In this document: piece by piece, positions 11,301 through 23,300 of the stretch
Position numbering within the stretch: the first letter of the stretch is position 1
How the letters are laid out: each line of letters starts with the position of its first letter
Origin: Chelonoidis abingdonii
Taxonomy: Eukaryota > Chordata > Testudines > Testudinidae
Direction: 5' to 3'
Assembly (NCBI RefSeq): GCF_003597395.2
Contig: NC_133771.1
Location: 47,076,076 to 47,140,075, forward strand
DNA length: 64,000 nt
Notes under the pieces: generated by a model
Told to the model about the DNA's origin: nothing
What the model saw: only the letters and a program-made list of their open reading frames with translations
Database searches by the model: none
Position numbers and translations under genes: made by a program

Positions 11301-14300
11301 GCACACTTCTGGAAATAGAGGTTCAGAATAGTTGGAGGGGAAAAAGAGTTTAAGTACCTTGTTTAATTAGGGTTTAGGTAATCATGTGCCTATCTTTAAA
11401 CACATGGATAATCCCACTAGAGTCAGTGGAACTACTCATACCTAAAGGTAGGCACCTTGCTCAACATAGCTATTTCTTCCTGGCTAGGTGGAATAATTAT
11501 GCTGATGAGAGAGTTTTCTCCTGTTGGCATAAAGCATCTGCACTAGCAGCACTACAGCAACATCAGTACAACTGCACTGCGAGTAGTGATTCTATTGTAG
11601 ACTCCCCCTTAGTGATTGTCCTTTAAGACACAATATTACTATAATCTGAGAACTCCAATTAGCAATTTAGTCTAGTGCAGTATGAGTGAGTAGGAGACTG
11701 CTCAACCCTCTGTTCCCAACAGTATTATAACTTATACTTGTGTGCCTGAATTTACTCCTTAAATAGTACAAGTCCTATTAAACTTGCATTCTGCTGCATT
11801 TAAGCTGTACATGCAGACAGCCTACTAGCTGTAATTGCTGAGACTCAAGGACACTGAACCTCACTTTACTGTTGCATCTGTATAGGTAAATTCTGGCTAA
11901 CAAGCAAATTATCTTTAATTTCATGAAGGACAGCAAATTATTCTAATCATAGAACTGGAAGGGATCTTGAGAAGGCATCTAGTCCAATCCCCTGCACTTG
12001 TGGCAGGACTCAGTATTATCTAGACCATTCCTGACAGGTGTTTGTCTAACCTGCTCTTAAATATCTCCAGTGATGGAGACTCCACAACCTCCATAGGCAA
12101 TTTATTCCAGTGCTTAACCACCTTGACAGTTTTTGGAAGTTTTTTCCCAATGTCCAACCTAAATCTCTCTGGCTGCAATTTAAGCCCATTGCTTCTTGTC
12201 CTAATGATTGCTAAGAGCACAGAAAAAAAAAAAAAGACTGCTTTATGTTGACCCAGCAACTTTGAAGTCTTCATATTTTGAGACAACTTCAGAACACACA
12301 GTATCCTGAAGTTGTCTCAGAACATGAAGCCTTCAAAATTGTCACAGCATTTAAAAGTCCGGTAACTCAGTGAAAGATAAACATGAGGCCTTGACAGAAG
12401 CCAGCAAGTGTTGATTTAAACTAAGTGTCACACACATCGCTTTGGCATGAGGCACATATTATTGCAGAAAGTTACATTTCCCTGTGCAAACAACACAGCT
12501 TCATAAGCTATAGCGCCTACAGTGACTACCACATTGAAAAGTGTATGTTAATATATTGTACTGTATTGGTAAATCTGAGCAATTGCTTTCAAAGCTTAGG
12601 AAAATTGACTAAAGAATTCAGTTTGAAGATTTAATCACTGTCTGGTGCTGCACAGCTTTCAGTCTTTGCAGTACTAGTACATTGGACTGTTTTATTGGAG
12701 ACTTCCTCTCTTGAAAAGCTGTACCAAGAAGTAGTTGAAGGTTTACACCACCTTCAAGGAGAATGGTTTATTGTAAATGCTACAGTTGCTGTTATGGCAA
12801 TGACAGGTGAGAACAGCAGTCTGATCAGAGAGATCCAACGCATTGCAACTAATGCCAGGATGTCACCTTCTACACTGAACTGTTGCTACTAATGCACCTG
12901 TAAAGCAGTACCTGGATCTTCAGGAAGCCGTTGCAAATAGTGAATTTAGTTAAGATGTCCAGTGAATTGACTTTGTGCATTGTTCTGATGATAGGTTCCT
13001 TTTACTGGTAATTTTCTCATTTAAGTGAGGTGACTCATGAGGTAGAGTTTAGGTTTTCCTGTATAATAAAACATGCTCCATCTTTGCTCCCCTTCCCGCC
13101 CCCCCCTCCAAAAACAAAAAAAACCCCCAACCACTTATGTTTAGCTACTTAGACTGAGCATTTTGGGGCAGGGATTATCTTTAATCTCAATTATCGGTAA
13201 TTGTTTTTGCTAATGCCAGATGAAGTTATTGAAGGTGACAATTTACGCATCTTTGGTAATCTAAACGAGCTGGACTCTTCTCTGGGAGCAGAATAGGAGT
13301 GTTCTGTCCCTGCATGAGAAGGTAGAAGTATTCACTAACACTTGTAAATTGGCCTTCTGGACACAAAGAAGAAATTTGTGAACCTGAAACTTGAAGACTG
13401 GTTTCAAATTTTGAAGGAACTGAGGAGCTGGTCAGGCACTATCAAATTCAGTCAGTCGGAGTGAACCTCAGCCCAGTAGTGGCACTACTAGCCTGGTACC
13501 CAACAGAGGAGGGTAAAGAGGTGGACCATCAATCCCTTTATTCAGAAGACAGTTTTATCAGTGCTGAATGTGCCATTGCAGGCTAGACTGACAGACCTGA
13601 GACTGGTTCCTGCACCTAATTGAAGAGGAATTTTGCACATTGACAGATTATCTGCTTTAGCTGCAGAAACCTTGAAAACTTTCCATCTTGTAGCTCTAAG
13701 TGAGGTTTCTCTGTGGTGATCAAAAATAGTTGCTATCACTTGTGGATAGATAACTCATTTCAACCTCATGTGGAATCTCCCCTCAGAAAGACAGGCTCAT
13801 GAGTTCTTGAAGGGAGAGTATAAGTTTACTCTTCAGAATTAGTAGTTGCCGTTGATTATTGTAACAATTTATTCTGCGTATAACAAGATATGGGGGGGAT
13901 GGGAATAATGAAACAATTTAACATGGAGGATGGTGCTTAGAGTTGAAAGTTCTGAAAACCCTGCATTAGAGAATTTACACTAGTGTAAGTGACTCAAGAT
14001 AACTGAAGGGGGCTAGATTGCTCAGAAGCTTGGTAATAAGAATTAGAGCCATTCATAGAGTCAGTAACATCTTTTAGATATTTGGTAACAGAGTAAGACC
14101 ACTAAACAGTTGCTAAATATTCAGGTCACATCTGTCACAGTAGAACTTTAACTTTCTGTAAGTGGAAGACTCTTTGCAAGTTAAGTTTTGCACATCAAAA
14201 CATGGTTTTAATTTGCTAAAGTATACTCTGTTTTGACAATTGTAATAGATTTGATTAAGCACTGTAGAATATTTTACCAGATGCTTAGAAAAGAGACTTC

Positions 14301-17300
14301 ACTACAGCATGCTAAAACCTTAACTAGTTTTCATACTGATTAAAGTACATGGATTACTTAGGTTGTACTATACCTGAAAGTTCTAGCTATACAAAAGATC
14401 AAGAAGATTGAATTAGAGTGGATCACTTAGAACAGGCCGTCACCAGTCATTGGAAGACTTGCTGGTAGGATGGAGATCTGGTGTTAGTTCACTTTCTAGT
14501 TTGTTTTTTTAAAACACTATTACTTTTCCCAGTAAGCAACTGCTGTGTGGCTGCCAAAAACCATGTTGTGGTTGATCATGGGAGAAGAGATCTGTGCTAT
14601 CATGACTAGGAGAAGTATCCCTGAGACACACCAAGTGACCCATGCCATGTAAAAAGGTTTCAGAATCCCTGCTGTAGGAATCTAGGTAAAGGGTGCACTA
14701 TACTGACAGACAAACCTGCAACAGTGCTACATTTGCTGTGGATAAAAAGGTGTGTAGGCTATCAATTCAGTACCTGTTAAATCCTATTTTCTCTTTAGAA
14801 AAAGTTCATGCTTTCCTCCCTACCTAATCAGTGACTTGTGTAGGAATGAAGCCTTGTCCTGAGATAGCTTCAACTGACAGGAGATGCAGCAGCCTGTCTG
14901 CCTAGCAGCAGTGCTCTGCTGTCTCCACTCACACCCTATTGAATTGAGTTTAGTTAAAGATCTGAGTACTAGTTATCAAGACTCAGTCAACTGATACATG
15001 TTGATAAATCAGATGAGATACTGCATTACACTAAGAAAGGGAAGTTTTGGACTGTACATTCCTTACTTTTTGTAAGGCATGATGGCTTTGATTAAGGAAA
15101 GCACTTATGCATGTACTCAAATCCTTTAACTAGTGGGAAGGTCCTGAAATGGGGCTTCTATGGGGTGTGACGTTGCCCTTGAAATGTCTAAGTCCACATC
15201 AGCTCTCAAAGTGTGTTTCAGATGTACTGAGGAGTTACTTTCTCATGCTGGTGGCTTCATTTTTGTATCAACCTTGCATCAAGTAGTTGATAAGAATCAA
15301 CTATAAATCTGCTAAGTTCTCCTTCTTTCCAACATGGACACATCTGTGATGGATTTCTGTGATTCAACCTCCTTGGAAGCTGCCAGCCAGTGGAGCAAGA
15401 CTACTACTGCCCCTGCTTTCCCTGCCAGTTCGGGACTCCAGCACCCTGTTTTGCTGAGGCAGACCCAGCTGTCTGCTCCAACACAGACCCAGGGTCTGAA
15501 TTATTTGCCCCAAGACTTGACTGAAAGCAGCTAACAGAAGTGCTTATCTTTAAGGCTCAGATGCGCAACTCCCAGTGGGGTCTAAAACTCAAATAAAATC
15601 CTTTTACCCTGTATAACGCTTACACAGCGTCAACTCAAATTGTTTGCCCTCTACAATACTGATAGATATGCACAGCTGTTTGTCTCCCCTACCCCCTATG
15701 TATTAATACATACTCTGGATTAATTAAGTAAAAAGTGATTTTATTAAATACAGAAAGTAGGATTTAAGTGATTCCAAGTACACCTCTACCTTGATAGAAT
15801 GCTGTCCTTGAGAGCCAGAAAAAAAAAACTTACTGTGTTATAGGTGAAAACGCATTATATTGAACGTGCGTTGATCCACCAGAGTGCACAGCCGCGTCCC
15901 CCCGGAGTACTGCTTTACTGCGTTACAGCCAAATTCGTGTTATATTGAGGTATAGGTGTAGTAACAGACAGAACAAAGAATTACCAAGCAAAATAAAACA
16001 CGCAAATCTAAGCCTAATATAGTAATACAACTGAGTACAGATAATATCTCACCATGAAAGATGTTTCAATACATTTCTTTCACAGAGTAGATGCCTTCCT
16101 AGTCTGGGCACAATCCTTTCCCCTGGTATAGCCCTTGTTCCAGCTCAGGTGGGAGCTAGGGGATTCCTCATGATAGAGAACAAAGTGAGAACTTCCAGCC
16201 ATTTATTTAATCTCTCCTCCTCCCCCTCCCCTTCTTTCGCCCTCCGCCTCCCTCCCTCTCTCATATATATAAGCTGGGAATCCATTATCCCTCTGGGTCA
16301 TCTCCCCCAGTGGAAAAGCACCAGCTTAAAGATGGATTCCAGTTCAGGTGACATGAACTCATGTCACTGTAAGACTTCATTACCCACTTGCCAGCACACC
16401 ATATACAGGAATACTTACAGGTCAAACAGAGCCATCTGCAGTCAATTATCCTGGTTAATGGGAATCATCAAGATTCTAAGCCACCATTAATAGCCCACAC
16501 TTTGCATAATTACAATATGCCCTCAGTTATTTCATATTTCTACTTGCAGATACAAGAGTGGTACATTTATACAAACAGGATGATCACATGCAGTAGAATA
16601 TAAGCTTTGTAATGATACCTTACAAGAGACCTTTTGCATAAAGCATATTCCAGTTACATTAGCATATTTTCATAAAATCAGAGTGCAACATCACAGCATC
16701 AACTCAGGCTAAGTTCTCGTCTGCATTCCTTCAATAAAGAATATCTACTAAAGCATGACATTCCCATTTGAAGAGGACTTATTTAATCAGCGATTATTAG
16801 GTTGTTGCATGAACATGATTCTAGTACAGTCAAACCTTGCAATAACACGCCCCACCATAACGTGAAATCGCATATAACATGATCATAAGTTGGCTCCCCT
16901 TTGAGGCCTAATACCAGCGGTCCTCAATGCCATGGCGCCCTCTGGGACATTGATATGCCCCTGCTAGTGCCCAGCAGGGGAGAGAAGCTGCGGTCCCGCT
17001 CCTGCTGGTAACAGAGAACTCCAGGGCTGCGGGTGCCGGTGCTCTCTGTCTCCAACAGGTGCGGGGTTGCGGCTCCTCTTGAAGCCGGAGAGGAGCCGTG
17101 GCCCCGCGCCTCCTGGAGACAGAGAGCACTGGCACCCGCAGCCTCTGAGTTCTGTCCCGGCAGGCGTGGGGCCGTGGCTTCGCTCCCCTGCTGGGCACTA
17201 GGCACACTAGGCGGCGCACGTCAATGCACCGGGCTGGGGACCACTGACGTAAACTGACCAGCTTGAAACCCCACTATACCGCAACCGCACATTTAGTGCG

Positions 17301-20300
17301 AGGACATTTTTTGGACCCCAAACATTGCGTTATAGCGGGGTTTCGCTGTACTAGACAGTAGCAGGGCTTTACTGCAGGTTTCCCAGCAAGCTTCCTCTAG
17401 TATAAATAGGTTACAATAGTAGTCTTTATTTTGACCCAACTTAATATTTTCCAGACTGTTGATATAGCAAGTTAAATTCTCTTGTTCAGTTATTTGGCTT
17501 TTGTACTAGTGCACCTCTACCCCAATATAAGGTTGTCCTCTGGAGCGAAAAAAAACCTTACTGTGTTATAGGTGAAACCGTGTTATATCAAACTTGCTTT
17601 GATCCACTGGAGTGCGCATCCCTGCCCCCTCAGAGCACTGCTTTACCATGTTATCTCCGAATTTGTGTTATATAAGGTCACGTTATATTGGGATAGAGGT
17701 GCACTTTACATGAACAAGCAAAGGTTAGAAAAAAATCTTCTACAGCTTGTAATGCTTGACATCTAATAAAACCTTCATTACAGCAACTTGATCTATCTGA
17801 TCTCAAGATTTATAGGGTAAGAATTCTATTCCTGGTGGCTGTAACTTTAGCTCCTATGTTCAGGGAGAGTAAAGCTCCGGTTACTTATCCTTCCTATGTT
17901 AAATAGCAAGAATGATTACCCAGATGCTTCAATCAGGAAATGAGCCCCAGCTGAGGTGTTCAAATAGTATACCATAAAACTCCAGCACAACTATATCTAG
18001 GTGCGGCATGAACACAGGAAGAGATACACAAGTCAGAACCCTGCTGATTTTGGTGAAAAGTAGAAAATGAGTATTTTCCAATTTTCAGCAAAATCAATAG
18101 GGTTCTGATTAGGAGGCGGCTGTCCAGGAAGGGGGGGGTGGGTGGGCAGGGAGAGAAACGGGAGGAAGCAAAGGGCCCACTAACCCTATACTTTAGATCA
18201 TTGCCTCACCCCGGTATCCTAAGTATCATGGGGTGCACCACTCACCCCTGGTCTGGTGCCACGTCCTGTTGCTCTGGGGATTAACTCTAGAGGTAGATGT
18301 GCTCTTCCACAAATTTGCATGCTGTCACAGACATCACTGTCTTTCTGTCAGGTCAGCAACTCTTCTCACTCCAGAAAATGCAGCAGTCGCTTTATGATTC
18401 AGCCCTCCGGCCACATCACTCACTGTTCTCCCTCCATGGGTTCAGTCCATCAACAATCCTAAGCAGTCTTTCCATTCACCACCCTGATGCCACTACTTCA
18501 GTGGCTGGTAGGGGAACACAGGTCCACCCTCTAATCTGAGTTCCAGTCTAGGGACCGTCAGCTCAGTAGTTGTGGGCTTCCTCTCTTTGCTCTCACTGCT
18601 CCTTTCCTGGATTGCTTCCCCCTCTCTTCCTGAGTGTACTAGCTACAAGAACCCTCTTTCCAAAGAGTGACTACTGCCTTTCCCTACAGCCCCCAAACAC
18701 GCCACACTCTTCTCAGGGAGTGACTGTCCTCTTTCAGCCCCAACCTGTGCCCTGCTACCTGACTTTATAGGCCCTCCCCATCTGTTCCTGTACAGTGAGC
18801 CTCTCTAATGAGCTGCCTTCAGCCTAAGGCCATGTCTACACTACGCGCGAAAATCGATTTTAGATACACAATTTCAGCTACGAGAATAGCGTAGCTGAAA
18901 TCGAATATCTAAAATCGATTTACTTACCCATCTTCACCGCGCGGGATCAATGTGCGAGGCACGCCATGTCAATTCCGGAACTCCGTTAGTTTTGGTGGAG
19001 TTCCGGAATCGATCTAAGCGCGCTCTGGGATCGATATATCCCGTCCAGATCAGACACGATATATCGATCCCCGAGCAATCGATTTTCGGCGCGTAGTCTA
19101 GACGGGGTGTAAAGCTCCCCTGTTTGCAGCCTAATTAACTGATTGGGCCCACATGACCTAATTCTGCTCTTGCCGGGCTAGTGGAAATCAGGCTTTTCTG
19201 AATTTCACCAAAATCAAGAGAGTTCTGCCCAGTAGTGCCTAGAACATTTCCTGAAATTCTGGAATTGATTTGATACAGTTTTAAAATTACCATTTTTACA
19301 TACATACAGAAACAGAAATGCTTTTGATTTGTGTGTAGGAATTTGCTTTGCTCAGGCAATAAGTATCAAAGGTACATGGCTGAGGTTTTATTAATATTTC
19401 CCTAGCCCTCTACTCTAAGTGATCGTACAAGTCAAGACTGATCTGTACCACTAATGTTTATTCCATGTGTCCGGCCCCTCCCCTTAGAGAAAGATTCTGG
19501 GTCATCATAAGCATGTATTAAGCAAAATAATCTCCAGTTGGATGGTGTCTGTGTAAATTCGTACTGAAAGCATGAAAAAGGAAATCTTTGCTGGAACTCC
19601 AGAAGCCCCTCCATCAGAGAGTAGAGAAAGCTCCTGCCCCACCTTGGGGTTGGGTTTCCAGCATGCACCAGAGGTCTCAGAGTTATTTCATGAGTGGTCC
19701 TCAGCTTTACATCAAGCACTCATCTTTCCAGTGTTTTTAAAAAGGCCATTTCTATCCTTCACCCTAAGATAATCCTTTGGTCATCTAATTTTGTTGGAAG
19801 AGTATAGCTTTAGGGAGAAAATGCAATCAAAAAGTCCAACTATTATAGCAGGGCTAGCTGTTTTTCTTCTGACTCCAGCTCCTTGGCTGACTGCTTAATG
19901 GAACCATGTCAATATGACAGACTTCATCTCAGCTGTAGTTTAGTGGGTTATATGCCAACTAAATAGGGTAAAGCTAATTCATGCAGAGGTAACGAACCTC
20001 AGTTCTGCGTAGGAGTGTCACAGAGTTCTTGTAACATCCAGGTTTATGTTCATTCCAGTAAGATGAGATATTACCATACCACGAATGTAGTTTGGGAACC
20101 GTGGCCTTGAGGAGTCAGCCTGAATCAGGGTGAAAAGCGAGGATGGAGACTAAGCAACCTGCTACTTTAGTTTTAGAAGTACTATAGCATTTTAAGAAGT
20201 TGGACAACATAACCCTTCACTAGTTCAAGTATTAATATCAGCAATTACTGTATAATGGCACTTTAAAGGCAAGAGGCATGCTGTACGATCTAGTTAAAGT

Positions 20301-23300
20301 CCTGAACAGGCTGACCTCTGAACTGGACTCTGGGAAAAGCCAGGGGTCTTTACAACAATCAAACTCCCATTTTTCCAAACCTTTCTGTTGCCTCCATTAG
20401 AAATAGGCTAATCAGTGTAAGTGACAGGAGACTCAGTTCAATATAACTTCTTAGCTTCCTCCGGCCAGATGCCAATACCCACTAAAGAGAAGAGAATCTT
20501 CAACAATGTAGCCTAATTCAAAAGTCTAAGATATGTCTACACTACAAGCACTAGAGTGGCACAGCTGCAGTGCTGCTGCTGTAAAGCTCTATAGCAAAGA
20601 GTTACTACAGAAGGGATTTTTTTTGATGCTGTAGTAAATTCACCTCTCCCAGAGGCAACAGCTAGATCCATGGAAGAATCCTTCCATGGACCTAGCTGCT
20701 GCAATGTTTCTATAGGGAGTCAGGATTGTGACACACTGGGCTACCCCCTGCACTTAGCATGAGGAAGTCATGTCTGTGCCTGCTGTCAGTCACCTCCCTG
20801 AAACCACCAGCCTCTGGTAACAAACACTGCCTTGCTCTGAGCATTCTTCTGGAGTGCTCTGCCCCTCTTTCACTGAACACTCACAGCACTCTTGGATCCA
20901 TTATTCCTTTAGGAATAATGCATACCAGCTTGTAAGATTCAACTCAGGATCACTGCTTTGCTTAACATACAGGACGTAGATAGTGAACACAAGAATAAGT
21001 TTCAGAGAAAAGCAATTCAAGTGATATAAAGAGAGTAGTGGAAACAAATGGTTACATATCAGACAAAATCATAACATGCTTTCTAGAGCTCAAACTTAAC
21101 AAGGCATTTTCTTATCTCCTGCAAGATAGTTACCTCAAGTCCCTTCCCCCCCCCCCATATTTTCCAACCAGTTTGGTTAAGATCTAGCTTGCTAGCAGTT
21201 TGTCTTCACAGATTGAACTAATGAGGATGTACCTCCATACCCCTTATTATACCCCCGAGTTCATTGTCCTTTGTTGTAAACAGAGCTCTCCATTGCTGGT
21301 TCACTTCTTCCTGTAAAATTTCCTCTTTGAAGATTTCGTAATCCTTCATTAGCATTTGGCTTAGATTGTAAATGGATGTCCATTGTGAACTATAGAATAT
21401 TTACTTCACATTTAAACAGATAAACATTACTTGCCTGAAAGAAAACCTGCTTTTTACATATCTGATGTGCAATCCCTAGATATAGACCTTAAAAGTGTGT
21501 ATTTATAGATATATTACACACACACACACACTTCTTACACAGCATCTGTACATGTTGATTGCAGTGATACTGATGAGCAGTGTGACGCAAGCTTTCATTA
21601 GAGATCTTATGAAACATTTTTTTGGTGAACCCATGAATCCTTGTACCCCTGTGCTCTCTGGCAGCTGGAATCCAGAGGTTCTTGGGTCACAGCTGCATCT
21701 ACAGTGGGGGTTAGGTCAACCTAACTACATTGCATAGGGTGTGAATGTTTTACAGCCCTGAGTGATGTAGTTATATTCACTTAAGTTTTAGATGTAGACA
21801 GACCTCAATCACAGATTTTTGCCCAGAGTCTTCAGTTCCCACAGTTAGGAGGCTTGAACAAAACACACACACACACACACACACACACTTTACAGGTATT
21901 GACTGCAAAATCATTTTTGCTACAGCCAGCAGACAGTTCTGGATTTTTAAAGTTCTCCAAATTTAAACTTTTGTCCTTATTGTAGTACAAAACATTGGAG
22001 CTGCTCAAGGCAGTCTTCAGAGGCACGTGCAACATTTGTCTTGAACTTTTCTGAACAGACAGAATGATCTTTTCACAAACATTGAAGTTACTGGCACTGC
22101 AAGTGTACATAATCCAATGATTGGTTTCAGTTTTCCAGTATTCAAGTGCTGTTATACAGTCAAAGGGCACTTCACATGTCATGGACAAGCCAAATTCATG
22201 TTTGAACTCTTCTGCTAGGCAAGGAAAAAATGCACAGAATATTTTTTTTATAGTCGCTAAATTGCATAGCATCTGTGCCTGGACAAATGGTTGGCAAAAG
22301 AGATCCTGTTCCATAGAGTCCATTGGCTACATTGTGGATATGGTTGCCTTCAGTGTGCTCTGAAATTTTGATGCAAAAGCCAGCCTTGCAGATCAAGGGA
22401 GTTGCCATTTGGAGGCCATTGACTCGAGGTCCACTTCTTTTAAGGCATTATCTACATCAGAAGTAACTTGTTAAGCAGTGTATCAAGGTGCATTTCTCCA
22501 TTTGCCAATGACCCCTGTCCATTTCCCCCCAAAAATAAAGAAAAAAAGATGAATCGAAGCACAGTTTTCACTGGTTTCCAGTGTCTTCGACCATCTGGCA
22601 TAGTTTCATTGTCTTCGAGGTAACTGTATCATCTTCTTTAATGAGAAAGTCTGTCATGCTGTCCCAATGCATATGAATGAATTTTGCAGCCTTGAGTCAG
22701 GAAAGCCAGCAAAACAACACAACTTGAGGGGCATCCGCAAACCCATTGGGCTCATGTTGTTGCTTGCACAGACTTTAAAAAACACTTGCTTTTGCATGTT
22801 GTCATTTTTTAATATCACTGGAAAACATTTCACAAATGTTGAGTATGCAGAATGTATTAGTTTTGATTGCATGATTAATAGGTACATGCAAAAGATGCAT
22901 GTGATGCAATATCCTGAACAAAGTTTATGGGATTAAGAAACTTCACTGCATGATTAATGGGTACCTGCAAAAGATGCATGTGATGCAATATCCTGAACAA
23001 AGTTTATGGGATTAAGAAACTTTACTGAATTAAATTAAACTTTATTGAATTATAATCTACCCCAAAGACATTAACCATATTAAAAAAGCAATTGTGTATG
23101 GGTTGTTTTGGCATAATATATTCCTTTAGTAGGGAGGGGGATGCTAATGTAATTCCTCCATTATCAGCCCTTTGAAGTCACCCCTTTACTAGTTCATACT
23201 GGATTCTGCAGGGACCAACAGACAAGGGATTTTTGGATAAATAGCCTAATTTTAAACTGATTTATGGTCTTCATGATCCAGCAAAACATTCAGGATCTCT

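Noticed and set aside
12020..12286. 88-codon open frame (-) with [12 protein letters not shown]
   Set aside because: This is the tail of the CR1 LINE, not a host gene.
15334..15534. 66-codon open frame rich in Ser/Thr/Gln
   Set aside because: No splice sites, no domain and adjacent to LTR-like repeat sequence; not part of FBXO9.
16908..17257. Overlapping open frames on both strands
   Set aside because: By-product of the GC-rich foldback at 16915-17246; translations are mirror-like and low complexity.
21832..21890. Cys-Val repeat peptide at the end of the 163-codon frame
   Set aside because: Purely the translation of the (AC)13 microsatellite.
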